Positions 8,901 to 17,358 are shown, counted from the stretch's first letter. The stretch is 64,000 bases of DNA from an uncultured Sphingobacteriales bacterium (GCA_937871285.1 CALMQS010000068.1:45838-109837); one strand, 5' to 3'. The notes: generated by a model not told the origin, from the sequence alone. Translations and numbers: made by a program.

Positions 8901-9379
8901 AACAATAAGTTTTCAAGCAAAACCTTAGCTATTCCCTGCCTGATCTGGTTTTTTAAGCTTTCGTGATCGCCATTAAAATAAACGATCATTTTATTATTTA
9001 CAAACTTGGTAACGCCGCCTGTATTCTGCCAGTCAATACCCAACCCGATATTAGATTGCTGCAGGTCGTTAAAATTATTATATGCAACAATATTAATACG
9101 GCGCTGGGAACCATACTCCACAAAATCCTCGAGCCCCGGCAGTTCTTTTTCTGCTAATTGTGCCGCATATTTTCCAAGTGCCAACCCGTTCTGACTAAAA
9201 TATACATTAAAGTTCCTGGTTTGATAATACCGCCATTTCATTTTTTCGTATTGCACCCTGTTTTTTCCAAATTCCACCGCATTTACCTGGGCGAATGCCT
9301 TCTGCCGCATCATGAATGAAAGCGTAATCCATATTAAACATCCAATGTAATACCGTAGCCTGTTCCGTAAGATTCCCAT
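5975..9379 (-). CDS. Large surface protein: peptidase-like N-terminus, TolB-like beta-propeller, outer-membrane barrel
   Basis: A 1134-residue exported protein. The signal peptide ends near FMMRQKAFAQ. Residues about 30-300 resemble a gluzincin-like (peptidase MA) fold (LPKWLTEGYIMYAAENW), but the HExxH zinc motif is not seen, so catalysis is doubtful. Residues about 310-560 carry WD40/TolB-like repeats (YPQLAWDPKGSKLVVVYSER, DPSFVAFPNRTGIIFSSNRP). From about residue 740 there is a beta-barrel that ends LGLDF, as in Omp85-like surface antigens. Such proteins are often annotated as TolB-like in Bacteroidota; the true role is unknown. I chose the ATG at 9379 for its signal peptide; one at 9391 is possible. 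Divergent from the MBL gene. Confidence 0.75.
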   Translation of the reverse strand: MGILRNRLRYYIGCLIWITLSFMMRQKAFAQVNAVEFGKNRVQYEKMKWRYYQTRNFNVYFSQNGLALGKYAAQLAEKELPGLEDFVEYGSQRRINIVAYNNFNDLQQSNIGLGIDWQNTGGVTKFVNNKMIVYFNGDHESLKNQIRQGIAKVLLENLLFGDDLGEFASNQALLDLPKWLTEGYIMYAAENWNPGLDDQLKSALLSGNYRTFYQFAFDKPELAGHAFWRFIADNYRKDNVTYFLYLARIYKSLNSASLKVTKKKFKEVLNEFMEKESDKYYKDLRGRRNAPKGSVVAIEEVNRNLDYYRFQANPNPRNSTYAVVRFKKGIYRIELEDFGFKRKILLKSGVLDNQNEINPNYPQLAWDPKGSKLVVVYSERNKLRMFVFDLTTRLKTFKQELPQEFDQVIDVKYMLDQNTLLFSAVKNGYSDIFVYKINEQTLEQITNDVYDDLDPSFVAFPNRTGIIFSSNRPSGNAVNSDTALPSNNPYNIFLVDNWNRTEFRQISQLTHVKYGNARYPMQYNTNHFTFVNDEMGIANRYAGFFTTRKAGVDTIYRIGDELLRNPENAELDSTLQVWNKNEPDSIGYMAVTTDSAYAFPITNYQSGLQETRIAGDGGQVSEVRQEGDLKLLYKLKVNDDALKRRNINVRPTEYMKKVMEQDKIVKGAATIYQPVTVDTTQRQGNVFQSEFESDEPDSTIQGRVFDANDQPVEETTLSQAKLYDYRLKFATEYSVSGFNNSVLMTRWQPYGGGGGPIYLTNGNSNLNGIVRIGVSDLFEDIKFIGGFRLGLNLDDKDVLFSFYNMRRRLDWGLTYYRSTVTDYPFYKQDDFPLSALPNKLFSSIYQVNVSYPWDKVRSLRAHVALRTDRVAIKTFVNYPPALAIGDTVKNSLLTHFEYVHDNSINPALNIWNGLRYKIYTDINTDLTKNKQGKFTFNVGTDIRYYYPIYRNFIWAGRGAVDISWGSQKILYYLGGTDSWIAPKFNDANKPASNQTYAYQSLAVNLRGYRQNAANGNNAVVINSEFRLPVFTTLLSRPINNAFLRNFQLVQFIDLGTAWDGAYNKMTRPYISYVNNDRTVQVTFKGDGVGPFVGGYGFGLRSTLLGYFLRVDAGWPMSGFFNGRPVWYFSLGLDF

Positions 9380-9433
9380 AATTTCGTACATTCTTATATT
9401 AAAATTAGCGTTTTTAAGGTACAAAAAAACATT

Positions 9434-10075
9434 ATGCTCGCTGTTAAAGTTTTCATATTTAGCCCGGTGCAGGAGAATACCTACCTGCTTTACAATGAAC
9501 AGAAAGAATGTATGATTATTGACCCCGGATGTTATTATGACGAAGAACGGGAAGAACTGTCATCATTCATAGCGCATAAAGCTTTAACGCCTAAGTTACT
9601 GTTAAACACCCACTGTCATCTTGATCATGTTTTCGGCAACAAATGGGTTGCAGAAAAGTACGGATTAAAACTTCACCTTCATGAAAAAGAAAAGCCGGTA
9701 TTAGACTATGCCCCTGCCTCCGGATTAATGTGGAACCTGCCTTTTGATAATTATAAAGGTGACGTAATATACTTACGGGAAAATGATACCGTAGCGTTGG
9801 GCGCCGATATGCTTGAAGTTTTGTTTACGCCCGGGCATTCACCGGGCAGCATTGCTTTTTATTGTAAGCAGCAACAGTTTGTTATTGGCGGTGATGTATT
9901 GTTCAGGATGAGTGTTGGGCGAACAGATTTGCCGGGCGGAAACCAGGATACCCTGCTCAACAGCATACGCACCAAGCTTTTTGTTTTGCCCGATGAAACC
10001 ATTGTATATCCCGGTCATGGAGAACATACTACCATTGGGTTTGAAAAAAAGCATAACCCGTATGCGGGAATTTGA
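9434..10075 (+). CDS. MBL-fold metallo-hydrolase (glyoxalase II-like)
   Basis: A 213-residue zinc hydrolase. The hallmark motif THCHLDH (about residues 59-65) gives the first metal ligands, and later ligands are visible in TPGHSPGS, GGDVLF and PGHGEHT. The protein ends soon after the last motif, so it lacks the C-terminal helical domain of classical hydroxyacylglutathione hydrolase and belongs to the shorter YcbL-like group, which acts on thioesters or persulfides. It is transcribed away from the large surface protein with only 54 bases between starts. The substrate is not determined by sequence. Confidence 0.88.
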   Translation: MLAVKVFIFSPVQENTYLLYNEQKECMIIDPGCYYDEEREELSSFIAHKALTPKLLLNTHCHLDHVFGNKWVAEKYGLKLHLHEKEKPVLDYAPASGLMWNLPFDNYKGDVIYLRENDTVALGADMLEVLFTPGHSPGSIAFYCKQQQFVIGGDVLFRMSVGRTDLPGGNQDTLLNSIRTKLFVLPDETIVYPGHGEHTTIGFEKKHNPYAGI

Positions 10076-10319
10076 AGAACTATCAGGTTCAGGCTTAAGA
10101 ATTTGAAATTTGAGATCTTAGATTTGAGATGTATGCAGGTTACATGTTTTCAAGTTGCATGTTTCAGGTTTTCCGGCTTCGGATTTAATATTTGAATTTT
10201 ATTTGGTTCTTGTGATTTGCTTTTTGGTGCTTTGGATTCCCTTCGGATTTCGAAATTCCTGCTTCGGATTTGAAATTAGAAATTACATTTGTTTCTTGTT
10301 CTTTTGCATCCTCTCCCCT
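10076..10319. repeat. Intergenic spacer built from dispersed degenerate repeats
   Basis: No gene is visible. The stretch contains a GTTACAT/GTTGCAT-like run (10133-10170), a segment similar to 27063-27096 (10201-10232), a 27-base segment present in inverted form at about 47050-47076 with one mismatch (near 10242-10268), and a 19-base segment repeated exactly at 55205-55223 (10266-10284). This is a mosaic of repeat families found elsewhere in the window. Confidence 0.65.
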
Positions 10320-12509
10320 TCACTCTATACTTCCCATTTGCCGGGTATATGCTTTAATAAATAAAGCGCCCAGGTTTTTATAAGGCGGTATATAATTATC
10401 GAATCGCTCTTTGGCATCGCCTGTTGGGAACTGGGCGGCCAGGTCTTTCCATATAGGCAGCCATTCAATATCTTTTCCTTCTTTCAGGTCGTCGTTGATG
10501 GCTTTAAGAATGGGTTCATTAATAATTCTTGTGCCTACTTCCTTTGAAGAAATAATATGCGCGTCGGGACATGTTTTCAGCACATCGTCTAAGTTATGAA
10601 ACCCGCCACAGGAGCCTAATATAACTATTTTAGAGGAAGGGGGGAGGTTACGGATCGTAGATCCTACCCAGTAACTGTGTCCGCGGTGTATGGTTATTCC
10701 GGGTTCAAGATTGTTTTTTTCCAGGTACTGCCGCAAACGCGTTTGGGCAATGGAGTCTAATCCCTTTTCATAATCTAACGGGAGATTCGCATAAATGAAA
10801 ACCGGTTTTCCTTTGGTTGATTTTATTTCCACCCATTCGGCATTGCGCTTTACTTTCCATTCGGCGCCCGTAAACATCGTCATAAAATTGGCGTAGGATT
10901 CTTTACCGTCCTGGTCTCCGTAAAAGAAAACCTGTTGTACGATCCGGCCGCTGTCATCCAAAAGATCTTTATAATTCACCCGGTATACAGGCGGTATGTT
11001 CAGCTTTGCGGAAACATCTATGCTGCTGTCCTCCGATGACTGGAAAATAATTTGTAAAATATCATAGATAGCGATAGCCCTTTTTTCGTGTTTATCCCTG
11101 GCCTGCAGCAGGTTCTTTTCAATTTCCTGGTCTATCAGCTTTTTTACCAGCGGGTTTTTTATGCTCCCGTACGAATCGGCCACATCCACCGCGTCTTCAA
11201 GGGTGCCGCTTTTTTCGAGTCCTCTTACAAAAGCCATCATTAAACGCTGCGAATTACTGTCGGGCATGGTTTGCAGAAATTCATCTAACTTATTATAACC
11301 GGCGGCCAGCCTGATGAACTTCTTAAAGCGGTCGAACCTAACGCTCATCAGTAAGCTATCACCAGAAGGAACAGCCATGCGTTGCATCATGCGGTTAAAT
11401 ATTCCTTTATAGCTGGAAGTATACATCACATCTTCTCCCAGCACAATCAGGTAATACAACTCCTGTGGGGTGAGCGGGTCAGTAATTTTAAATCTTGCAT
11501 TATCAGGCAGGTCGTGCAGGGCGTTCACCTGGTCTATAAATACATTTTTAGCCCTATCCTGCAGTTTAAACAATAATTTATCGTAAGCCAGCGGAGTATC
11601 TTTTTTGATGAGCCTTTCCGCATAACCAATCTGTGTTTTCACCAGCAACCGGTAATACAGCAGGTTATCATCCATGGCATTAAATATATCGGGCATGGTT
11701 AGGCGCCCGTGCACAATTTCGTCAAGAAAGGGATAATATTGCTGCCCGCTTTTACTGCTGGCAATAGCCACTATCGCCTTAACAAGCGAATCGTTATTTC
11801 TCCTGATCAGGCGGCCTGCCTGGGTACGCGTGGCTGCGGCGTAATCGTACAGCTGGTTGGGATTCCGGTACGCTGCCACCCTTACAAGACTGTCTGCAAA
11901 AGGAACGCTATAGTACTGCTCCAGCATGGCCAGCGTTTTATCAGGATTTTTCTGACAGAACTTCCTGAACAAAATGACCCGCGACGCCTCAAATCCCTGG
12001 TTCTCATACATCGCGCTTCCGCTGCCATTAATATTGATGTTGCCTACTTCGTAAGAGGCGTTTTCAACAATAGAGCGGATATCCTGGTTTTTGATATCCG
12101 CCGCCATCAGGGCTTTATAGTTTTCCAGTAGCTCCTGTGCAAGTACGGCATTAAAGGTTTTGGTACGCCAGCCGGCATTGAATCCCCGGAGAAGATTTTC
12201 CAGTCCGCTCAGGTATTTAACTTTTAGCCTGTGATCGAGCCGGGTACCTGATTCTATGGAATCTTTCAAAATATTTACCTCTTTTATTAATGCATTGGTA
12301 ACTAATGTATTAATAGCCTTATTGGCTGAAGCATTAACCCATTCACCGTTTCCGCCGTTAAAACGGAGGGCAAGCTGTTGCTCTTTCTCAATATTTTCAT
12401 GATAACGAACCCGGGCTATATCAACTTTCTTTTTTAAAGTATCAATATGGGCGTTTGCAGCTTCAGAAAAGAGAAATAGTAATAGGAGTATAGATATCGT
12501 CTTATACAT
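10320..12509 (-). CDS. Secreted/periplasmic protein of unknown function with caspase-like His/Cys C-terminal region
   Basis: A 729-residue protein with a signal peptide (MYKTISILLLLFLFSEAANA). Residues about 25-540 are alpha-helical with no motif I recognise. Near the end, ITIHRGHSYWVG (about residues 606-617) is followed by KIVILGSCGGFHNLDDVL (about 627-644). A His after a short strand followed by a Cys at the end of the next hydrophobic strand is the layout of clan CD peptidases (caspase, gingipain, CHAT), so His611 and Cys634 are a possible catalytic pair. Neighbouring genes give no clue. It could be an envelope peptidase or a non-catalytic relative. The ATG at 12509 was chosen for its signal peptide. 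Confidence 0.55.
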   Translation of the reverse strand: MYKTISILLLLFLFSEAANAHIDTLKKKVDIARVRYHENIEKEQQLALRFNGGNGEWVNASANKAINTLVTNALIKEVNILKDSIESGTRLDHRLKVKYLSGLENLLRGFNAGWRTKTFNAVLAQELLENYKALMAADIKNQDIRSIVENASYEVGNININGSGSAMYENQGFEASRVILFRKFCQKNPDKTLAMLEQYYSVPFADSLVRVAAYRNPNQLYDYAAATRTQAGRLIRRNNDSLVKAIVAIASSKSGQQYYPFLDEIVHGRLTMPDIFNAMDDNLLYYRLLVKTQIGYAERLIKKDTPLAYDKLLFKLQDRAKNVFIDQVNALHDLPDNARFKITDPLTPQELYYLIVLGEDVMYTSSYKGIFNRMMQRMAVPSGDSLLMSVRFDRFKKFIRLAAGYNKLDEFLQTMPDSNSQRLMMAFVRGLEKSGTLEDAVDVADSYGSIKNPLVKKLIDQEIEKNLLQARDKHEKRAIAIYDILQIIFQSSEDSSIDVSAKLNIPPVYRVNYKDLLDDSGRIVQQVFFYGDQDGKESYANFMTMFTGAEWKVKRNAEWVEIKSTKGKPVFIYANLPLDYEKGLDSIAQTRLRQYLEKNNLEPGITIHRGHSYWVGSTIRNLPPSSKIVILGSCGGFHNLDDVLKTCPDAHIISSKEVGTRIINEPILKAINDDLKEGKDIEWLPIWKDLAAQFPTGDAKERFDNYIPPYKNLGALFIKAYTRQMGSIE

Positions 12510-12705
12510 ATAATATTGAACTGCTACAAAATTAAGGATAATAGCTGAAGGAGGCTTGTTGCCCTGGTTCCGAACAAAAAGCACTTATTTAAGGCCACCA
12601 GTACCTCTACCACCTAACGTTAACCAAGAGAATTTAGTGCCAAACCCCGGAAATGGATTAACAATTTCATAATCCGGGCTTTTAGGTGGGTATACCCGCC
12701 GGGAT

Positions 12706-12713
12706 TATTTTTG
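12706..12713 (+). promoter_or_regulatory. -7 promoter element TATTTTTG of the two-component operon
   Basis: TATTTTTG matches TAnnTTTG and lies 16 bases before the ATG at 12730, giving a short leader of about ten bases. No certain -33 element was assigned. Confidence 0.45.
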
Positions 12714-12729
12714 CGTAAACATATTGTTA

Positions 12730-13410
12730 ATGGATCAGAAAGGGAAGAAAATACTGATTGCTGATGATGAACCGGATATACTGGAAATTATCAGCTACAA
12801 CCTGGGAAAGGAAGGATATGAAACCATTACGGCAAAGGACGGAGAGGAGTCCCTTCACAAAGCAAAGCTTTTTAAACCCGATTTGATTGTGCTGGATGTT
12901 ATGATGCCCAATAAGAACGGCATGGAGGTTTGTAAAACACTGCGGTCATTACCCGCCTTCCATGATACCCTTATTATATTTCTTACGGCTTTAAATGATG
13001 AACTATCGCATATCAGGGGGCTGGAGTATGGCGCAGACGATTATATAAGCAAACCGGTAAGTCCTAAAGTATTGGTTTCCAAGGTAAACGCCCTGTTCAG
13101 AAGGGTTCAGAAACCTGAAAATGATAAAATTTTGCAGGTGGGAAATATTACTATTGATCCCGTAAAATTCATTGTTCTTGTTGATGAAAGGGAGGTAACA
13201 TTAGCCAAAAAAGAATTCGAGCTGCTTCACCTGCTGGCTACCAAACCGGGAAGGGTATTCCTCCGCAATGAAATCTTAAGCCAGATATGGGGAACGGAAG
13301 TAATTGTAGGCGACAGAACAATTGATGTGCACATCAGGAAGATACGCCAGAAACTGGGCATAGATTGCATTACTACCGTAAAAGGAGTAGGGTATAAGAT
13401 TGTAATTTAA
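12730..13410 (+). CDS. OmpR/PhoB-family response regulator
   Basis: A 226-residue regulator starting MDQKGKKILIADDEPDILEI. The receiver domain has the acidic pair DD (12-13), the phosphoryl-acceptor D56 in LIVLDVMMPNKNG, the conserved T in IIFLTAL and K in YISKPVSP. Residues about 130-226 form the winged-helix output domain (KKEFELLHLLATKPGRVFLR... RTIDVHIRKIRQKLG...GVGYKI). It lies 142 bases upstream of a histidine kinase gene in the same orientation and is its likely partner. The pair resembles PhoBR, but the stimulus cannot be read from sequence. The ATG at 12730 is preferred over the TTG two codons earlier. Confidence 0.92.
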   Translation: MDQKGKKILIADDEPDILEIISYNLGKEGYETITAKDGEESLHKAKLFKPDLIVLDVMMPNKNGMEVCKTLRSLPAFHDTLIIFLTALNDELSHIRGLEYGADDYISKPVSPKVLVSKVNALFRRVQKPENDKILQVGNITIDPVKFIVLVDEREVTLAKKEFELLHLLATKPGRVFLRNEILSQIWGTEVIVGDRTIDVHIRKIRQKLGIDCITTVKGVGYKIVI

Positions 13411-13552
13411 AAAAGGTATAAACTGCCAACCCACCCCCGCCCCGGAACCGTATATTATTTTTTGCCGGCTGCACATAATAAGGTATATTAAGCAGCACCT
13501 CCGGAATAAAACGGGGGAATGCTGCCATCTGATACCATAATAATTATACAGT

Positions 13553-14602
13553 ATGCTCACTACAAAAAATATATCTCCCCGCCAGTTGGCGGGTTTTACG
13601 GCTTTCTTTATCGCACTTCCGGTTGCCGCCGGCATATTTTTCCTGAAGCCCTTATGGTGGGTGTTTTTACTGGCTTTTGCCATCATTATGAGCGGAAGCT
13701 ATGCGCTCATATTATATACGCTTCAGCGGTTCATTTACCGGAAAATAAAACTCATATATAAATTCATTTATCAAACAAAAGCCAGTAAAAGAGAGGAGTT
13801 CTATTACAAAAGCCTCCTTCCCCAAAAAAGCATAGATGAAGTAAGCGCGGATGTAGAAAAATGGGCCGAACAAAAGAAAAAGGAAATAGAGGTATTAAAA
13901 GCAAATGAAGCTTTCCGTAAGGAGTTTTTGCAAAATTTTTCGCATGAGTTAAAAACGCCCATTTTTGCCATACAGGGATATATAGAAACCTTATTGGCCG
14001 GCGCTATTGAAAACCCGGAGGTAAGCACAAAATTTCTTAGCAACGCATCCAAGAATACTACCCGGTTAGTAAACCTGCTGAGCGACCTGGACGCCATTAC
14101 GAAATTAGAGAGTGGTGAGCAAATATTGTATAAAGAGAATTTTGTAGTGCAGGATCTGATACGTGAGGTGTTTGATTCACTTTCATTACTGGCTGCTAAA
14201 AGGGATGTTAAACTGGCCATAAAGAAAGGCTGCGAAACACCCATCACCGTTTTTGCCGATAAAGAAAAGATAAGACAGGTGTTTATTAATCTTACAGACA
14301 ATGCTATCAAATATGGCAAATCAAGCGGTAATGTAACGGCCAGCGCCTATATAACAGATGAAAAGCACGTGCTGGTAGAGGTTAGTGATGACGGTATTGG
14401 CATCAGCGAAGAACATATTCCGCGTATAGCTGAAAGATTTTACCGGACAGATGCGGCCAGAAGCAGAAAGGAAGGAGGAAGCGGGCTGGGACTGGCTATT
14501 TGCAAACATATTATTGAAGCGCACGGACAAAGTATCCATATCCGGAGCAAACCGGATGTAGGTACTACTTTCGGTTTTACTTTGAATGCAAAAAAAGACT
14601 AA
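13553..14602 (+). CDS. Membrane-bound sensor histidine kinase (PhoR-like)
   Basis: A 349-residue kinase with two N-terminal membrane helices (about residues 11-31 and 33-58) and almost no periplasmic loop. It continues with a linker, the dimerisation/phosphotransfer domain with FSHELKTP (phosphorylated His131), and the ATP-binding domain: N box LTDNAIKYG, G1 SDDGIGI, F box RIAERFYRTD and G2 GGSGLGLAICKHI. With no sensory loop it probably senses within the membrane or through a partner. It is transcribed behind the response regulator, the usual order for PhoBR-type pairs in Bacteroidota. Confidence 0.92.
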   Translation: MLTTKNISPRQLAGFTAFFIALPVAAGIFFLKPLWWVFLLAFAIIMSGSYALILYTLQRFIYRKIKLIYKFIYQTKASKREEFYYKSLLPQKSIDEVSADVEKWAEQKKKEIEVLKANEAFRKEFLQNFSHELKTPIFAIQGYIETLLAGAIENPEVSTKFLSNASKNTTRLVNLLSDLDAITKLESGEQILYKENFVVQDLIREVFDSLSLLAAKRDVKLAIKKGCETPITVFADKEKIRQVFINLTDNAIKYGKSSGNVTASAYITDEKHVLVEVSDDGIGISEEHIPRIAERFYRTDAARSRKEGGSGLGLAICKHIIEAHGQSIHIRSKPDVGTTFGFTLNAKKD

Positions 14603-14772
14603 TACCGGGAAAGAAAATCAAATCAGGTAAAAGAGCCATGTGAAATTACGTGCATTACCGTAAAAATACGGCGTAAAGGCTTGACAGGCCTCATTTTAAA
14701 CATGAAAAATCTTGCAAAAATCAAAAAACATTGTAATTTAGTCCTAGTTTTCATAGGGTACGGATTAAAAAC
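14603..14772. other. Spacer between converging kinase and deacetylase genes
   Basis: No gene is seen. CCGTA and TACGG around AAAA (about 14659-14672) and an AGGC/GCCT hairpin followed by CATTTTA (about 14676-14699) could be weak terminators for the kinase gene. A TAATTTAG sequence near 14735 resembles a poor -7 element, but nothing downstream supports an RNA gene. Confidence 0.35.
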
Positions 14773-14796
14773 GGGCCAGGGTTTCCACCCAGGCCC
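14765..14796 (-). terminator. Intrinsic terminator of the deacetylase gene
   Basis: GGGCC/GGCCC and GGGT/ACCC arms (14773-14777 with 14792-14796; 14779-14782 with 14787-14790) separated by one A/A mismatch, with a four-base loop. Read on the minus strand the stem is followed by GTTTTTA, a typical T-tract. It lies about 50 bases past the deacetylase stop codon. Confidence 0.75.
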
Positions 14797-14848
14797 AATT
14801 TAATAATATGTTTTTTTCTGATCTGTCTTTCTTCTGAAAACAAGGTTT

Positions 14849-15478
14849 TTACAAATTAATTTTCTCAAACCTGTATCCTTGTTCTGCAAAATGTATTAAT
14901 ACTTTCGGTAATGCATAGGCTAAGTTTGTCCATGCTTTTTCACTGTCGTGAAAAACAACAATGCTGCCCGGCTTAGCGCCCAATATTACATTTTTTAAAC
15001 AGGTTTCGGGTGTAACCTGCGTATCAAAATCCGCGCTCAGTACCGACCACATAATTACCTGCATTTGAAAAGCATTCCTCACATGTTTGATCTGCCATTT
15101 GGATATTTTTCCATAGGGTGGTCTGAATAAAGAAGAATCAATATATTCCCTTGCGGCGGTAATATCTTTCAGATAAGCCAGGTCATTCGTTTTCCATCCG
15201 TTCTTATGATTAAATGTATGGTTTCCGGTGCTGTGTCCTTCATTTAAAATCCGTCGGTATATATCAGTATGCTCTGCCACATTTTTGCCAATGCAAAAAA
15301 AAGTGGCTTTTGCATTGTGCTTCTTTAATTCATCCAATACAAAAGGGGTGGCCTGCGGATGGGGACCGTCATCAAAAGTGAGGTATATTACCTTTTCATT
15401 TTTATTGGGCGGCATTTCCCATACACATGCCGGGTACAGCTTTTTCAACCACCACTGTGGTTTAATTAAATAAAACAT
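14849..15478 (-). CDS. Polysaccharide deacetylase (NodB domain)
   Basis: A 209-residue carbohydrate esterase family 4 enzyme. All five NodB motifs are visible: TFDDGP (catalytic base and metal Asp), HSTGNHTFNH (metal His pair), RPPYG, a Trp/Asp region WSVLSADF, and VVFHDSEKAW (catalytic His). These enzymes remove N-acetyl groups from peptidoglycan, chitin-like or exopolysaccharide sugars in a metal-dependent way. There is no clear signal peptide; the short N-terminus (MFYLIKPQWWLKKLYPACVW) is amphipathic and may only lie on the membrane. The gene stands alone with its own terminator. Confidence 0.9.
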   Translation of the reverse strand: MFYLIKPQWWLKKLYPACVWEMPPNKNEKVIYLTFDDGPHPQATPFVLDELKKHNAKATFFCIGKNVAEHTDIYRRILNEGHSTGNHTFNHKNGWKTNDLAYLKDITAAREYIDSSLFRPPYGKISKWQIKHVRNAFQMQVIMWSVLSADFDTQVTPETCLKNVILGAKPGSIVVFHDSEKAWTNLAYALPKVLIHFAEQGYRFEKINL

Positions 15479-15617
15479 CAGCTGATTTTTATAGAATTAA
15501 TCCGTTTACTATCCATTTTGCCACAGTCTTACATCATTGATTTATCCATTGCTTTTTCTATAGCACTCAAAAGAAGGCTAAGGTAATTGTATTCCAGCAA
15601 GATTGATTTATCCGTCT

Positions 15618-15625
15618 TACTTTTG
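15618..15625 (+). promoter_or_regulatory. -7 promoter element TACTTTTG of gltX
   Basis: TACTTTTG matches TAnnTTTG and ends five bases before the gltX ATG. No ribosome-binding site fits between them, so the message is probably leaderless or nearly so. Confidence 0.5.
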
Positions 15626-15630
15626 CGTTT

Positions 15631-17175
15631 ATGCCAGCAACAAAAAAAGTACGGGTACGATTTGCGCCAAGTCCTACCGGGGGACTGCACCTGGGCGGTG
15701 TAAGAACTGTTTTGTATAACTACCTGTTTGCAAAGCAGCACCAGGGAGATTTTATACTGCGTATTGAAGATACCGACCAGAGCCGCTATGTGCCCGGAGC
15801 GGAGGAATATATTTTCAATTGTTTGAAATGGACAGGGCTGGAGCCTGATGAAAGCCCCATCCATGGCGGGGATTACGGGCCTTACCGGCAAAGTGAAAGA
15901 AAAACCCAATACAGGCAGTATGCCGAACAGTTAGTAAAGAACGGATATGCCTACTACGCATTTGACACGCCTGAAGCGCTGGAAAAAATGCGGATGGATT
16001 TTAAAACGGATCAGAATCCTTCCCCGCAATACGATCATACCGTACGGCCTGCCATGCGCAACTCCCTTACCCTGCCGGAAGGCGAAGTAAAAAAATTATT
16101 AGATGAAAATACCAGGCATGTGATACGCATTAAAATGCCGGAAAATGAAACGGTGAGCTTTACCGACATGATCCGTGGTGAAGTAAGTTTTAATACTTCG
16201 GTGGTGGATGATAAGGTATTGCTAAAAGCAGATGGCATGCCCACCTATCACCTGGCGGTGGTGGTGGACGATTACCTGATGCAGATCAGCCATGTTTTCA
16301 GGGGAGAAGAATGGCTGCCCAGCGCTCCCGTGCATATTTTGCTATGGAAATATTTATTTGGCCCGGATGCTATGCCGCAATGGGCGCACCTGCCGTTAAT
16401 ACTGGGGCCACACGGAAAGCTCAGTAAAAGGGATGGCGCTAAATATGGCTTCCCGGTTTTTGCCATGACCTGGAACGACCCCAAAACCAATGAGCTTACG
16501 GAAGGGTTTAAGGAAAAAGGATTTTTGCCCGAAGCGTTCATTAACCTGCTGGCTGTATTGGGCTGGAACGATGGCACGGAGCAGGAAATATTTACCAAAG
16601 CGGAACTGGTTGAAAAATTTTCTATAGAAAGAGTACACAGCGGCGGCGCGAAATTCGATTATGAAAAAGCGAAATGGTTCAATCATGAATGGATAAAGAA
16701 GTTACAGGTTACAGGTTACGAGTTACAGGTGAAGGAGCTATTGGAAAATAAGGGCATAGCCATAACAAACCAGGCGCAATTTATACAGGTATTGGAATTG
16801 GTGAAAGAACGCTGCGTTTTATTAACCGATTTTGTGGAGCAGGCTGGTTTCTTTTTTAAGGCGCCCGAAAAATATGATGTAGACGCCGTAAAACCAAAAT
16901 GGAATGAAGCCAAACAGGTGTTCTTCGCTGAACTGATCCGCAGCTTTGAATTAAACAGCAACTGGAATGCGCATGACTTAGAAACCGGCTTTAAAGAAAT
17001 GGCGGCAGCGCATCAGATCAAACCCGGCGAACTGCTGCTGCCGCTGCGTATTATGCTGGTAGGCGGCAAATTTGGACCGGGTGTGTTTCATATTGCTGAG
17101 CTGTTGGGCAAGGAAGAAACGGTTGCAAGGATAAAACATTTTCTGGCATTGTTAGGTGAGAAAAAGGAAGAATAG
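15631..17175 (+). CDS. gltX: Glutamate--tRNA ligase
   Basis: A 514-residue class I aminoacyl-tRNA synthetase that charges tRNA-Glu. The N-terminal catalytic signature is RFAPSPTGGLHLGGVRT (the HIGH equivalent is HLGG), followed by LRIEDTDQSR. The KMSKS equivalent is KLSKRDG (about residues 269-275). The C-terminal anticodon-binding region is helical. Residues 358-367 read LQVTGYELQV and are encoded by four near-copies of the heptamer GTTACAG (16701-16728), the same unit found between genes elsewhere, so a dispersed repeat appears to have expanded inside the gene in frame. The protein is slightly longer than many homologues. Monocistronic. Confidence 0.95.
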   Translation: MPATKKVRVRFAPSPTGGLHLGGVRTVLYNYLFAKQHQGDFILRIEDTDQSRYVPGAEEYIFNCLKWTGLEPDESPIHGGDYGPYRQSERKTQYRQYAEQLVKNGYAYYAFDTPEALEKMRMDFKTDQNPSPQYDHTVRPAMRNSLTLPEGEVKKLLDENTRHVIRIKMPENETVSFTDMIRGEVSFNTSVVDDKVLLKADGMPTYHLAVVVDDYLMQISHVFRGEEWLPSAPVHILLWKYLFGPDAMPQWAHLPLILGPHGKLSKRDGAKYGFPVFAMTWNDPKTNELTEGFKEKGFLPEAFINLLAVLGWNDGTEQEIFTKAELVEKFSIERVHSGGAKFDYEKAKWFNHEWIKKLQVTGYELQVKELLENKGIAITNQAQFIQVLELVKERCVLLTDFVEQAGFFFKAPEKYDVDAVKPKWNEAKQVFFAELIRSFELNSNWNAHDLETGFKEMAAAHQIKPGELLLPLRIMLVGGKFGPGVFHIAELLGKEETVARIKHFLALLGEKKEE

Positions 17176-17338
17176 CAGATACCGGCCGATGAAAGGCACT
17201 GACTTTTAAGCTAAATAACAGGTTCGTGGGACATAGGGGCTGGTGGGACACAGAAGATGCGGAAAGTCGCCGGTGTTATCGGTGTCCCCCGATATGAGGG
17301 GCTACTGCTTAAAATAAACATGCTTCTAAATAATTTTA
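17176..17338. other. Gene-free spacer after gltX
   Basis: No open reading frame, RNA or promoter could be supported. The stretch has some G-rich short repeats (GGGACA, GTGTCCCCC) but no clear stem followed by a T-run. Confidence 0.4.
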
Positions 17339-17358
17339 GACAGCATCTACACGCTGTC
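17339..17358 (-). terminator. Hairpin at the 3-prime end of the small ORF
   Basis: GACAGC (17339-17344) pairs with GCTGTC (17353-17358) around an eight-base loop. It overlaps the stop codon at 17357-17359. On the minus strand TAAAATTATTT follows, a weak T-tract, so termination is plausible but not strong. Confidence 0.4.

Noticed and set aside
14700..14760. A possible small RNA with TAATTTAG promoter between the kinase and deacetylase genes
   Set aside because: The promoter match is poor and the only strong hairpin downstream (14773-14796) has its T-tract on the opposite strand, as terminator of the deacetylase gene.
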